Assembly (NCBI GenBank): GCA_947498125.1
Contig: CANMJH010000002.1
Span: 548,501 to 612,500, forward strand
Reading direction: 5' to 3'
Source of the DNA: an uncultured Nioella sp.
Lineage (GTDB): Bacteria > Pseudomonadota > Alphaproteobacteria > Rhodobacterales > Rhodobacteraceae
Length of the DNA: 64,000 nt
Shown here one piece after another: positions 18,230 through 25,814 of this stretch; within the stretch, counting starts at the first letter, position 1, and every line of letters starts with the position of its first letter. The translations under genes and the position numbers were made by a program. The notes beneath the pieces are model-generated. The model saw only the letters and a program-made list of their open reading frames with translations, did not search any database and was not told where the DNA came from.

Positions 18230-20359
18230 ATGTTCAATATCACTAAGAAAAGCATCGAGTGGGGCGAAGAAACGCTGACACTCGAAACGGGTAAAGTTGC
18301 CCGACAGGCAGATGGCTGTGTCATCGCCACCTTGGGTGAAACCAGCGTTATGGCTGCGGTCACCTTTGCCAAAGCGCCTAAGCCGGGTTTCGACTTCTTC
18401 CCGCTGACCGTGCACTACCAAGAAAAATACTATGCGGCCGGTAAAGTGCCCGGCGGTTTCTTCAAGCGTGAGGCCCGCCCCACCGAGAAAGAAACTCTGA
18501 CCGCGCGTCTGATCGACCGTCCGATCCGCCCATTGTTTGTTCCCGGCTTCAAAAACGAAGTTCTGGTGATGTGTACCGTTCTGTCACACGATCTGGTCAA
18601 TGACCCGGACATGGTTGCGATGATCGCGACCTCTGCGGCTCTGACTATTTCTGGTGCACCATTCCGTGGCCCAATCGCCGGCTGCCGTGTTGGCTTTGAA
18701 GATGGCGAATACGTGTTGAACCCAACCGTTGACGACATGCAGGACCTGCGCATGAACCCTGATCAGCGTCTTGATCTGGTTGTTGCCGGTACCAAGAACG
18801 CCGTGATGATGGTTGAATCCGAAGCCTATGAGCTGTCGGAAGAGGAAATGCTGGGCGCGGTTAACTTTGCACATGAGCAAATCCAGCCGGTTATCGACCT
18901 GATCATCGATCTGGCCGAGGACGCCGCAAAAGAACCGTTTGAATTCGAAGCCCCCGATTATTCGGAACTTTATGAGGCTGTAAAAGCGGCTGGCGAAGAC
19001 GCGATTCGTTCCGCCTATGCGATCACGGATAAGCAAGAGCGGACATCTGCTGTTGCCGCTGCCAAAGATGCAATCAAAGCCGCCCTGACAGAAGAGCAGC
19101 TTGAAGATGCAAATCTTGGCACCGCGCTGAAGAAACTCGAAGCCGCTGTTCTGCGCGGCGACGTAGTCAAAACCGGCAAACGGATCGACGGGCGTGCGCT
19201 CGACACCATCCGTCCGATCGTTTCGGAAACTGGTATCCTGCCACGGACCCACGGCTCTGCTCTGTTCACTCGTGGTGAGACGCAAGGCCTTGTCGTGACC
19301 ACGCTTGGTACTGGCGATGACGAACAGTTCATCGACGCGCTGCATGGCAACTTCAAATCGAACTTCCTGCTGCACTATAACTTCCCACCCTATTCGGTTG
19401 GTGAAGCGGGCCGCGTGGGCCCTCCCGGTCGTCGTGAAATCGGTCACGGTAAACTGGCATGGCGGGCCCTTCAGGCCGTTCTGCCCGCCCCGACCGACTT
19501 CCCCTATACCGTGCGCGTTGTTTCGGAAATCACCGAATCGAACGGCTCTTCTTCGATGGCCTCCGTCTGTGGCGGTTCCTTGTCGATGATGGATGCGGGC
19601 GTTCCTCTGAAAGCACCGGTTGCTGGTGTGGCCATGGGCCTGATCCTGGAAGAAGACGGCTCTTACGCGGTTCTGTCCGACATCTTGGGTGACGAAGATC
19701 ACCTCGGCGATATGGACTTCAAAGTGGCCGGTACCGAAGCGGGCATCACCAGCTTGCAGATGGACATCAAGGTTGCAGGCATCACGCCTGAGATCATGGA
19801 AAAAGCATTGGCTCAGGCCAAAGCGGGCCGTCTGCACATCTTGGGTGAAATGTCGAACGCATTGACCGAAGCTGGTGAATTCTCGGTGCACGCACCGCGG
19901 ATCGAAACCATGCAGATCCCAACCGACAAGATCCGTGAAGTGATCGGCTCGGGCGGTAAGGTCATCCGTGAAATCGTTGAAGTATCCGGCGCCAAGGTCG
20001 ACATCAACGATGACGGCATCATCAAGATCGCCTCGCCCAACGGTGAAGCCATCGCCAAAGCCTATGAGATGATCCACGCCATCGTGGCTGAGCCAGAAGA
20101 AGGCATGATCTACAAAGGCAAAGTCGTGAAAATCGTCGATTTTGGCGCCTTCGTGAACTTCTTTGGCAAACGTGACGGTCTGGTGCACGTGTCTCAAATC
20201 GAGAACCGCCGTCTGAACCATCCGTCCGACGTTCTGAAAGAAGGTCAGGAAGTTTGGGTCAAACTGCTGGGCTTCGATGATCGCGGCAAGGTCCGTCTGG
20301 CCATGAAAATGGTCGATCAGGCCACCGGCAAAGAAGCGACACCTGAAAGCGCTGAGTAG
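18230..20359 (+). CDS. pnp: Polynucleotide phosphorylase
   Basis: The 709-aa 3'-5' exoribonuclease is a core component of RNA turnover. It has two RNase PH-like domains (about residues 10-230 and 310-540) separated by a helical linker, a KH domain ([15 protein letters not shown], about 565-590) and a C-terminal S1 RNA-binding domain (about 625-700, [19 protein letters not shown] to KVRLAMKMV). The catalytic-half motif [21 protein letters not shown] is intact. Length is normal. The last ~190 bp plus the terminator recur, diverged, at about 21.15 and 24.4 kb, yet this copy is complete and should be functional. rpsO is 5.1 kb upstream. Confidence 0.98.
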   Translation: MFNITKKSIEWGEETLTLETGKVARQADGCVIATLGETSVMAAVTFAKAPKPGFDFFPLTVHYQEKYYAAGKVPGGFFKREARPTEKETLTARLIDRPIRPLFVPGFKNEVLVMCTVLSHDLVNDPDMVAMIATSAALTISGAPFRGPIAGCRVGFEDGEYVLNPTVDDMQDLRMNPDQRLDLVVAGTKNAVMMVESEAYELSEEEMLGAVNFAHEQIQPVIDLIIDLAEDAAKEPFEFEAPDYSELYEAVKAAGEDAIRSAYAITDKQERTSAVAAAKDAIKAALTEEQLEDANLGTALKKLEAAVLRGDVVKTGKRIDGRALDTIRPIVSETGILPRTHGSALFTRGETQGLVVTTLGTGDDEQFIDALHGNFKSNFLLHYNFPPYSVGEAGRVGPPGRREIGHGKLAWRALQAVLPAPTDFPYTVRVVSEITESNGSSSMASVCGGSLSMMDAGVPLKAPVAGVAMGLILEEDGSYAVLSDILGDEDHLGDMDFKVAGTEAGITSLQMDIKVAGITPEIMEKALAQAKAGRLHILGEMSNALTEAGEFSVHAPRIETMQIPTDKIREVIGSGGKVIREIVEVSGAKVDINDDGIIKIASPNGEAIAKAYEMIHAIVAEPEEGMIYKGKVVKIVDFGAFVNFFGKRDGLVHVSQIENRRLNHPSDVLKEGQEVWVKLLGFDDRGKVRLAMKMVDQATGKEATPESAE

Positions 20360-20384
20360 GCTTTAGGACACTTGAGATTTGGAA

Positions 20385-20414
20385 AAGGCCCTGCGATCAC
20401 GCGGGGCCTTTTTT
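20385..20414 (+). terminator. Rho-independent terminator of pnp
   Basis: An 11-bp stem, AAGGCCCTGCG / CGCGGGGCCTT (one G-U pair), closes an ATCA loop and is followed by TTTT, 26 bases after the pnp stop. Degenerate versions of the same hairpin follow the two partial pnp copies downstream. Confidence 0.9.
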
Positions 20415-20522
20415 CGCTTGGGCGGATGTCTGCTTTGAGCCCATATTGACCGGACTTTACCAGTCGTTATGCTCCGCCTTCTAGTTTTGTGGTAGTTTAC
20501 TTGCGCGAAAGAAAGAGTCGCT

Positions 20523-21068
20523 TTGAAATCAATATTTGGTCACCTATTTGGGAAGCAAGAAAATCACAGCGATGGATTTGATGAGGCGCATGACATGCCT
20601 GTTTCCATGCCCAAGGCCAGAGATGTGAAAACATCCGGTTTCCCTCTAATTCCCGATAACTATCACCTTCAGCACGTCGGCAAGACCGCACAAGGGAATG
20701 GCTATTGGATTGATATTCAACTCGCAACTGAGAAGGACGGCACGCGTGATTTTGTAGCCGCTTATGTCTTTGATAGGGAAGGAAATTTGATTTCATCTGA
20801 AGTTGTGGACCTAGGTTTCCGTAATGAAAACTCGGCGCAGGCAATCGAAGAAACAATAGAAAAATTGAAGAAAAAAATCGATGCCAAGGACACCGCTGAG
20901 ATCCTAGTGAAGCCGTTCTCTGTCATGTTCTATGGCCAAACTTTCGGTCTAGTTATTCGTGAAGCCGATGATGGTGATGAAGCGCCTGAGGAAGCGCTTC
21001 TCGACGCCATGCCTGGACACACATTGATGTTCTATGGTCCTTGGAGCATGTGCAATTACGACACATGA
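20523..21068 (+). CDS. Hypothetical protein, no recognised family
   Basis: The 181-aa soluble protein starts with TTG preceded by GAAAGAAAGAG. It has no signal peptide or membrane segment. It contains an amphipathic, probably coiled-coil, Lys/Glu-rich helix (about residues 107-125, IEETIEKLKKKIDAKD) and an acidic C-terminal stretch, and ends in LMFYGPWSMCNYDT. I do not recognise it. Base composition is visibly lower in G+C than pnp. It lies between pnp and a partial pnp copy, consistent with imported DNA. Possible roles (immunity-like or stress protein) are speculation. Confidence 0.6.
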   Translation: MKSIFGHLFGKQENHSDGFDEAHDMPVSMPKARDVKTSGFPLIPDNYHLQHVGKTAQGNGYWIDIQLATEKDGTRDFVAAYVFDREGNLISSEVVDLGFRNENSAQAIEETIEKLKKKIDAKDTAEILVKPFSVMFYGQTFGLVIREADDGDEAPEEALLDAMPGHTLMFYGPWSMCNYDT

Positions 21069-21130
21069 GTGTGCTCAAGAACGGCGCTTATTTGCATGTC
21101 GAGGAGGTCTGCTTCGTCCGCGGTGCGGAC

Positions 21131-21388
21131 ATTCTTTGAAACCAAGCGTGACGGCCTGGTGCACGTCTCACAAATCGAGAACCGCCGCCTGAACCATCCG
21201 TCCGATGTTCTGAAAGAAGGTCAGGAAGTCTGGGTCAAGCTGCTCGGCTTCGACGATCGCGGCAAAGTCCGTTTGGCCATGGAAATGGTGAACCATGAGA
21301 GCGGAAAAGAAGACGCGCTTGAGTAAACGCTTACGTTTTTAGGAATTGGACATGGCCTTGCAAACCCGCGGGGCCCTTTTAATGGGTC
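21131..21388 (+). pseudogene. Partial pnp copy B: S1-domain end plus degenerate terminator
   Basis: From about 21147 ([17 protein letters not shown]...) to the TAA at 21324-21326 this repeats the last ~63 codons of pnp (20171-20359). It is close in protein sequence but has many synonymous third-position changes and a C-terminal tail three codons shorter. A 23-bp block (from GTTCTGAAAG to GGAAGT) is identical. The region corresponding to the pnp terminator follows at about 21350-21380 with a weakened stem. Upstream of about 21131 the similarity stops. An open frame runs on from a GTG at 21069, but the piece lacks the start of the S1 fold and is unlikely to encode a working protein. Confidence 0.85.
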
Positions 21389-21492
21389 TTTGACCGTGCT
21401 GTTCCTCCCTAGGCGAAGGGTCGCGCACGTTTTGTCTGGGTAATAATTTCGCTCTGGCATACTCTGCTTGAATGGTTTTAGCGGGGGCGAGA

Positions 21493-22359
21493 ATGACTCA
21501 GAAAATTGGCGTATTGGGCCTTGGTGCCATGGGATCTGCATTGGCGAGATCGCAAATAAATGCAGGATTCGACACAATGGTCTGGAATCGTTCTCCGAGC
21601 AAAATTGATGTCATGGTTTCTGAAGGAGCTGTTGCGGGACGAACAGCGGCAGAGGTTGCGCTGGCATCGGATGTTATCTTGGTTTGTGTAGATAAATGTT
21701 CCAATGCGGAAGCTGCGCTCGGAGAGGCGTTCAGCGAAGGACGCCTAGAGGGGCGGGTCGTCGTTCAATTGGGCACCACTTCTCCGGCGGAAGCCCGGAA
21801 CTTTGCGAATATGGTCAAGGCCGCGGGCGGAGCGGCGTTAGACGGTGCAATCATGTGCTATCCTGATAGCGTGGGGCCAGAGAACCAAGCGCCGGTGATG
21901 GTTGGCGGAGATTTGAGCGGCCTCGACATTGCGAGATCAAGCCTGAAACAGATCTCAGCCAATCTGATCGAACTTGGCGAAAACGTTGCAGCCCCGGCGG
22001 CATTGGACCTTGCGTATCTCACTTTAAGCCTTGCTCTTTATGCTGGCGCAGCACATGCCGCGCGACTTTGTGAAGTGGAAGGCGCAAGTTTAGAGTTTCT
22101 TGCAAAACTCAGTGCGAACGGACCAAGCGCGACGAACCGAATTGATATAATGGACCAATCGGCCTTTGCTTTGAATAGCCTCCACGATGGAGGTTCACTC
22201 GGCGTTTGGGCGGATGTAGCTGAAAACGTACATCAACATGCGGTCAGCTCTGGGATAAGTGACGACTTGACCCGATGCCTGACGTCTTTCTACGCCAAAG
22301 CTGTAGAGGCCGGATTCGGCGCGGAAGACGTTGCCGCTCTTGTCAAAGTATTGCGTTAG
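21493..22359 (+). CDS. NAD(P)-binding imine reductase-like / 3-hydroxyisobutyrate dehydrogenase-superfamily protein
   Basis: The 288-aa protein has an N-terminal Rossmann domain with the fingerprint GVLGLGAMGSALA (residues about 6-18) and a helical C-terminal domain. The segment GAIMCYPDSVGPENQAPVMVGG resembles imine reductases. At the interdomain helix, where beta-hydroxyacid dehydrogenases have a catalytic Lys, it reads ALDLAYLTL with an Asp, again like imine reductases. A role in NADPH-dependent reduction of cyclic imines or reductive amination is therefore inferred; the substrate is unknown. It sits between pnp copies B and C and is probably accessory cargo. ATG 21493 is used; an in-frame ATG at 21472 is less likely. 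Confidence 0.75.
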   Translation: MTQKIGVLGLGAMGSALARSQINAGFDTMVWNRSPSKIDVMVSEGAVAGRTAAEVALASDVILVCVDKCSNAEAALGEAFSEGRLEGRVVVQLGTTSPAEARNFANMVKAAGGAALDGAIMCYPDSVGPENQAPVMVGGDLSGLDIARSSLKQISANLIELGENVAAPAALDLAYLTLSLALYAGAAHAARLCEVEGASLEFLAKLSANGPSATNRIDIMDQSAFALNSLHDGGSLGVWADVAENVHQHAVSSGISDDLTRCLTSFYAKAVEAGFGAEDVAALVKVLR

Positions 22360-22623
22360 AACGTTGATATTACGAAGCAATGCGCAAACGACATCCTCGT
22401 CTGCATCTTTGTGGCTGGATTGCCCTGTCCGCGCTGCCCTGAACTCAGTTTCCGGTTGGTGGCCTCTGCTTTTCCCGCTCTAATAATACACAAGGCGCTG
22501 CAAGATGTTTTCAGATTCTTGGGGGAGTATTTAGGCCCGGCTGCGGCCAAGACGGGTATAGTCCGGCGCTTTCGCCTGCTCCGGCCATCTTTAACCCGAA
22601 GGTCGCATTCGCCGGAAGGGTGG

Positions 22624-24171
22624 TCAAAATCCCTGCCGTTTCAACTCCGCCGCGATGCGTCCGCGCGCAACCTCGTTTCGGGTGGGAAAGGCCGCGAAAT
22701 ATTCGGCGGCCGATGCGTCGGGTTTACGCTTGCGAACATCGTCGCTCCAACGTTTCGCCTGTTGGTTTCGGCCCGCCAGCCCATTGGCCACCGCGGCCAA
22801 CATCGAGATAAGGTAATGGGCCCCGGGCGTTGACGCGGCTCGGTCGCCTACGCGAGCGGCCGCATCCATGTCACCGGTTTGAATTAACGCCATCGCGCGA
22901 ACGCCGTGGATGCCAAATAGCAGCGGGTCGAGCGGGCTTAACTCCAGTGCTGCATCAAGGCCTGCGTCCACCTTGGCAATATCTCCGACGATAAGAGCTG
23001 TGAAAGCGCTTGCGTAAAAGCCCTGTGCGTAATTGGGGTTAAGCTCAACAGCGCGGTCGATCCAGCCTTCTGCAATCTCAGGCTCAAAACTGAGCCAGTG
23101 GGATCGGCCCATTGTGAAATGTGTGAAAGGATCCATTGGATCAAGTTCAAGTCCGCGTTCGGCGTGGCGCCTTGCCGCTGATATGGCGTCCCGATCATCC
23201 GGGCCGAGATGTAAGAAGGCGTCGATGAAATAGGTCGAAGACAGGCCGGCATGCGCGCGGGCAAATCTCGGATCGAGAAAAATTGCACGCTCGAAATAGC
23301 CCTTTGCTTTCTGATTTGCCTCTGGTGTGAAATTGTAAAGCTGCGTCAGTCCGAGGTGGAAAACCTTCCACGCGTCCATCATCTCGGAGCCGGAATGAAT
23401 GGCGTGCCGTGCCTCGTTTTGTGGTACATAAAGATCAAGAGCCGCAACAACGTGGGCAACGACCTGTTGGCGCATCGTCTCGATTTCATCGGCCTGTGCG
23501 GTTAACCGGTCACCCCAAATCACCTCACCTCTAACAGCATCCGAAAGTTCGAAAATGACCGCGACGGTGTTTCCCAATTGCTCGATCGCCCCGGTCAGAA
23601 CATAGCCTGCGCCGAGGGATGAGCCGACCTGATCAAGATTGCCACCTGGGCGGAACTGGAAGGATGAGCCGCGTGCGATAACAGCCAGCCAGCGCATTCG
23701 CGACAAAGCCTGGATGATTTCATGCGGGATGGCCTCTGCCAGAACGGCTATGTCGGGGGATTGGCCAAGAGGCCGAAAAGGAAGCACCGCAATCGTCGGC
23801 CGGGTCTGGGCCGCCGTGTTCTGGGCCGTCTCTTGGGGTTCATTCGCCGGCATGGCCGCGTTGGACTGAGCAACCTCTGCTACGAACCGAAAGCCGCGGC
23901 GCGGGACCGTTTTGATAAACCTCTGCTTTTTCCCGTCGTCACCAATGGCGCGGCGAGCCGACGCGATGCGAGCGTCAATCGTCGCGTCGCTAACAATCCT
24001 GCCCTTCCAAACCGTCTGGATCACTTCATCTCGGCTGACAAGCCGGCCAGCGTTTTGAGCAAGGCAACAAAGCAAATCGAAAACTTGAGGCTCGATATTC
24101 TGCCGAGCGCCATCATGTCTTAATTCGAAAAGCTCAAGATCTAGCTCGAATTTATCAAAAACCATGCGCAT
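22624..24171 (-). CDS. CadC-like winged-helix regulator with TPR domain
   Basis: The 515-aa protein has an N-terminal OmpR/PhoB-type winged helix (about residues 5-98: LDLELFELRHDGARQNIEPQ, then LVSRDEVIQTVWKGRIVSDATIDARI and the wing VPRRGFRFVAEV). A linker follows, then a TolB-like FlgO-type domain (PTIAVLPFRPLGQSPD, about 125-250), and then tetratricopeptide-like helices to the C-terminus. No transmembrane helix is seen, unlike true CadC. Similar fusions occur beside adenylate-cyclase-type regulators in Rhizobiales and Rhodobacterales. Its target is unknown. A perfect 10-bp-arm palindrome 62 bp upstream of its start is a candidate autoregulatory operator. The gene is convergent with the imine-reductase-like gene, inside the pnp-repeat region. 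Confidence 0.8.
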   Translation of the reverse strand: MRMVFDKFELDLELFELRHDGARQNIEPQVFDLLCCLAQNAGRLVSRDEVIQTVWKGRIVSDATIDARIASARRAIGDDGKKQRFIKTVPRRGFRFVAEVAQSNAAMPANEPQETAQNTAAQTRPTIAVLPFRPLGQSPDIAVLAEAIPHEIIQALSRMRWLAVIARGSSFQFRPGGNLDQVGSSLGAGYVLTGAIEQLGNTVAVIFELSDAVRGEVIWGDRLTAQADEIETMRQQVVAHVVAALDLYVPQNEARHAIHSGSEMMDAWKVFHLGLTQLYNFTPEANQKAKGYFERAIFLDPRFARAHAGLSSTYFIDAFLHLGPDDRDAISAARRHAERGLELDPMDPFTHFTMGRSHWLSFEPEIAEGWIDRAVELNPNYAQGFYASAFTALIVGDIAKVDAGLDAALELSPLDPLLFGIHGVRAMALIQTGDMDAAARVGDRAASTPGAHYLISMLAAVANGLAGRNQQAKRWSDDVRKRKPDASAAEYFAAFPTRNEVARGRIAAELKRQGF

Positions 24172-24232
24172 GGTTAAATCATGCCCGACTGGCCCTGTGA
24201 TTTAAAGCGGCACGGCCCAATTGAGTATGGCG

Positions 24233-24262
24233 CGAGTGACCTTTGCTTTCAGAGGTCACTCG
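24233..24262. promoter_or_regulatory. Perfect palindrome, candidate operator of the CadC-like regulator
   Basis: Arms CGAGTGACCT and AGGTCACTCG match over all 10 bp with a 10-bp spacer. The centre of one arm to the other is two helical turns, which suits a dimeric or tandem winged-helix protein. It lies about 62-91 bp upstream of the regulator start. It has no U-tract, so a terminator is less likely. Confidence 0.5.
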
Positions 24263-24371
24263 TTGACATCATCATAATGCATCAGATTGCCACCAGTACT
24301 GTTGCCGCCATCATAGATTACGGCCTCGGGCGCTATGGCCGTGGCGGAGGCAATCTGGGCAGTAAACCTGA

Positions 24372-24560
24372 GTCAATTTGCAGGGCTCCGACGATCGCGG
24401 CAAAGTTCGTTTGGGCATGGAATGGTTGTTCAGGCCGCCGGCTGGGAAGAAGCGCCTGAAAGCGCTGAGTAAGCTTGCGTGTATCAGAAATCTGAAAATG
24501 CCCTGCGATTGCGCGGAGCGTTTTGTTGCCGCATTTTCAGAAAATGTCAGCCTTGAGCCC
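24372..24560 (+). pseudogene. Partial pnp copy C: frameshifted last codons, terminator and downstream flank
   Basis: From GTCAATTTGCAGGG at about 24373 the sequence follows the last ~100 bp of pnp (CGATCGCGGCAAAGT, CGTTTGG, CCTGAAAGCGCTGAGTA). It continues through a decayed pnp terminator (CCCTGCGAT, CGCGG) to an ATGTC-AGCC-TTGAGCCC block. That block matches the DNA after the real terminator (about 20427-20444). One base missing after ATGGAA shifts the frame, so it is not coding. It shares some variants with copy B (AAAGT, TTTGG, ATGGAA) but its tail with the genuine copy. Confidence 0.8.
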
Positions 24561-24688
24561 CAACGGTTGCCATCATGATGGGGAAGTTGCTTCGCGTGTG
24601 GCGGACAAACACCCCTCAGTAGCTGCAGCACGAAATCGCCGGGCGTTGCATAATCCATCAAGAACCAACGGGGATTGATTTTCGTTTT

Positions 24689-24709
24689 CTAATCAGGCCA
24701 GCTGATTAG
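24689..24709. promoter_or_regulatory. Palindrome just upstream of the PD-(D/E)XK-like gene
   Basis: Arms CTAATCAG / CTGATTAG (8 bp, perfect) with a 5-base spacer end 16 bp before the ATG and immediately before the AGGGGG ribosome-binding site. It could be an operator or a 5'-leader hairpin limiting translation of a potentially toxic product. Confidence 0.5.
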
Positions 24710-24725
24710 ACAATAGGGGGATCGC

Positions 24726-25571
24726 ATGAGTTGGACCGATAAGTACTGGGACGCAGTTGAGCAACTATATTGGACGCCAAAATACCTAGGCTTAAAGTCT
24801 ATTTCGAAGAAGCACTGGGAAGTGAGCGAGAACAGAGTTTCGGTTCCCAAATCTATGACCAACCCCAATGGTCCTCTTTATCGGCGTGTGACCAACGGCA
24901 AGGATTTTTCGAAATTCATTCGGCATCAAGAAGAAACATTCAATCATATCTTTGAGCTTACTTTTGGAATTTTGGATGGTGAGATCATCAACCAAATTTT
25001 TTGCCAATTGCTTGGCAAAAACCACCACGACAGATTGAAGGGCTATGGTCGTGAGTTAGGCTTGGAACTCGGCTTTCCTAAGCTTTACGGAATAAGCCAA
25101 CCAGACGGCTTTTTCGTCGGTAACCATTGGACTGTTGCGGTTGAACTGAAGTTTGATGCTAAGACTTCAATGGATCAATTGGCCAAGTATTTGTTGGCAT
25201 TGACCCTTGAACGAGAGAAAAACTTAGATCGTAAACCTGTACAACTCGTTTACATCGCACCAGAACCTGAAAAATTACTGAAAGACGCATTCCCTTTCGA
25301 AACCGCAAATTGCGGCTCGTACCAACTGGCCGAAATTCTCGCGGCTTCGAAACCAAGTGTTGTCACGCCACTATTGGACATGGAGGCTACTGCGTCCAGT
25401 GTCTTGGAGGATTTGAAGATTAGCGCAGTGAGTTGGAGAGATTTGGATCGAGTTCTCTCGGATCTGGCGATGGGGTACTCTAGACAAACCTCAGAGGGGC
25501 GAACCGTAGCCGGTCTATTGCGGGGTTTGTTGAACGAAATGCGTTTGCATCCGGGATCAGGACTTAAGTGA
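24726..25571 (+). CDS. Putative PD-(D/E)XK nuclease-like protein
   Basis: The 281-aa protein has no family I recognise overall. However, residues about 135-155 read SQPDGFFVGNHWTVAVELKF: a Pro-Asp, then about 13 residues, then Glu-Leu-Lys in a hydrophobic strand. This fits the PD-(D/E)XK nuclease core. The next helix (TSMDQLAKYLLALTL) with Gln fits the helix that follows that core. It starts MSWTDKYWDAVEQLYW with AGGGGG 5 bp before the ATG. Base composition is clearly more AT-rich than its neighbours, suggesting transfer. It lies directly after the third pnp 3'-end copy, and no methyltransferase is adjacent. An orphan restriction- or defence-type endonuclease is the main hypothesis. Confidence 0.55.
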   Translation: MSWTDKYWDAVEQLYWTPKYLGLKSISKKHWEVSENRVSVPKSMTNPNGPLYRRVTNGKDFSKFIRHQEETFNHIFELTFGILDGEIINQIFCQLLGKNHHDRLKGYGRELGLELGFPKLYGISQPDGFFVGNHWTVAVELKFDAKTSMDQLAKYLLALTLEREKNLDRKPVQLVYIAPEPEKLLKDAFPFETANCGSYQLAEILAASKPSVVTPLLDMEATASSVLEDLKISAVSWRDLDRVLSDLAMGYSRQTSEGRTVAGLLRGLLNEMRLHPGSGLK

Positions 25572-25814
25572 GGCTCAGTTTTTTGTGATCACGACGACGC
25601 CAACCAGGTTCTAAGCTTTCATTATAGCTGTTTGTTCGGGCACCTTTGGCGGCGCCCGCGCAGTGCGCTTGCACATCTGGAGGATCAAAGCTGTATCTAT
25701 TTGACAAGTGATCACCTACCGTGACTTGAATTGAGACGAGAAAACTGAACGACGCACCAGCTGGTCCTCAGCGAAATTCATGGCGCGCATTAGATGACAG
25801 AGGAGGGGCGCTTG

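Larger units (their letters stand above)
24172..24725. other. 554-bp intergenic region with two palindromes and a pnp remnant
   Basis: The interval between the CadC-like regulator and the PD-(D/E)XK-like gene contains no intact gene. It holds the palindrome at 24233-24262, the pnp 3'-end remnant C (24372-24560) and the palindrome at 24689-24709. Each is listed separately. Confidence 0.7.

Noticed and set aside
18584..20221. 545-aa open frame on the strand opposite pnp
   Set aside because: It lies wholly inside pnp, has no ribosome-binding site and shows the composition of a complementary shadow of a conserved gene.
21069..21326. Copy B read as an 85-aa S1-domain protein
   Set aside because: It lacks the first part of the S1 fold, has unrelated N-terminal residues and reproduces the pnp end exactly in context; a pseudogene or attachment remnant explains it better.
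24726..25571. Complete restriction-modification system
   Set aside because: Only a possible nuclease gene is present; no methyltransferase or specificity subunit is adjacent.
20360..25571. Complete integrative element or prophage
   Set aside because: No integrase, transfer or phage structural genes are present; only repeats and cargo support past insertion.
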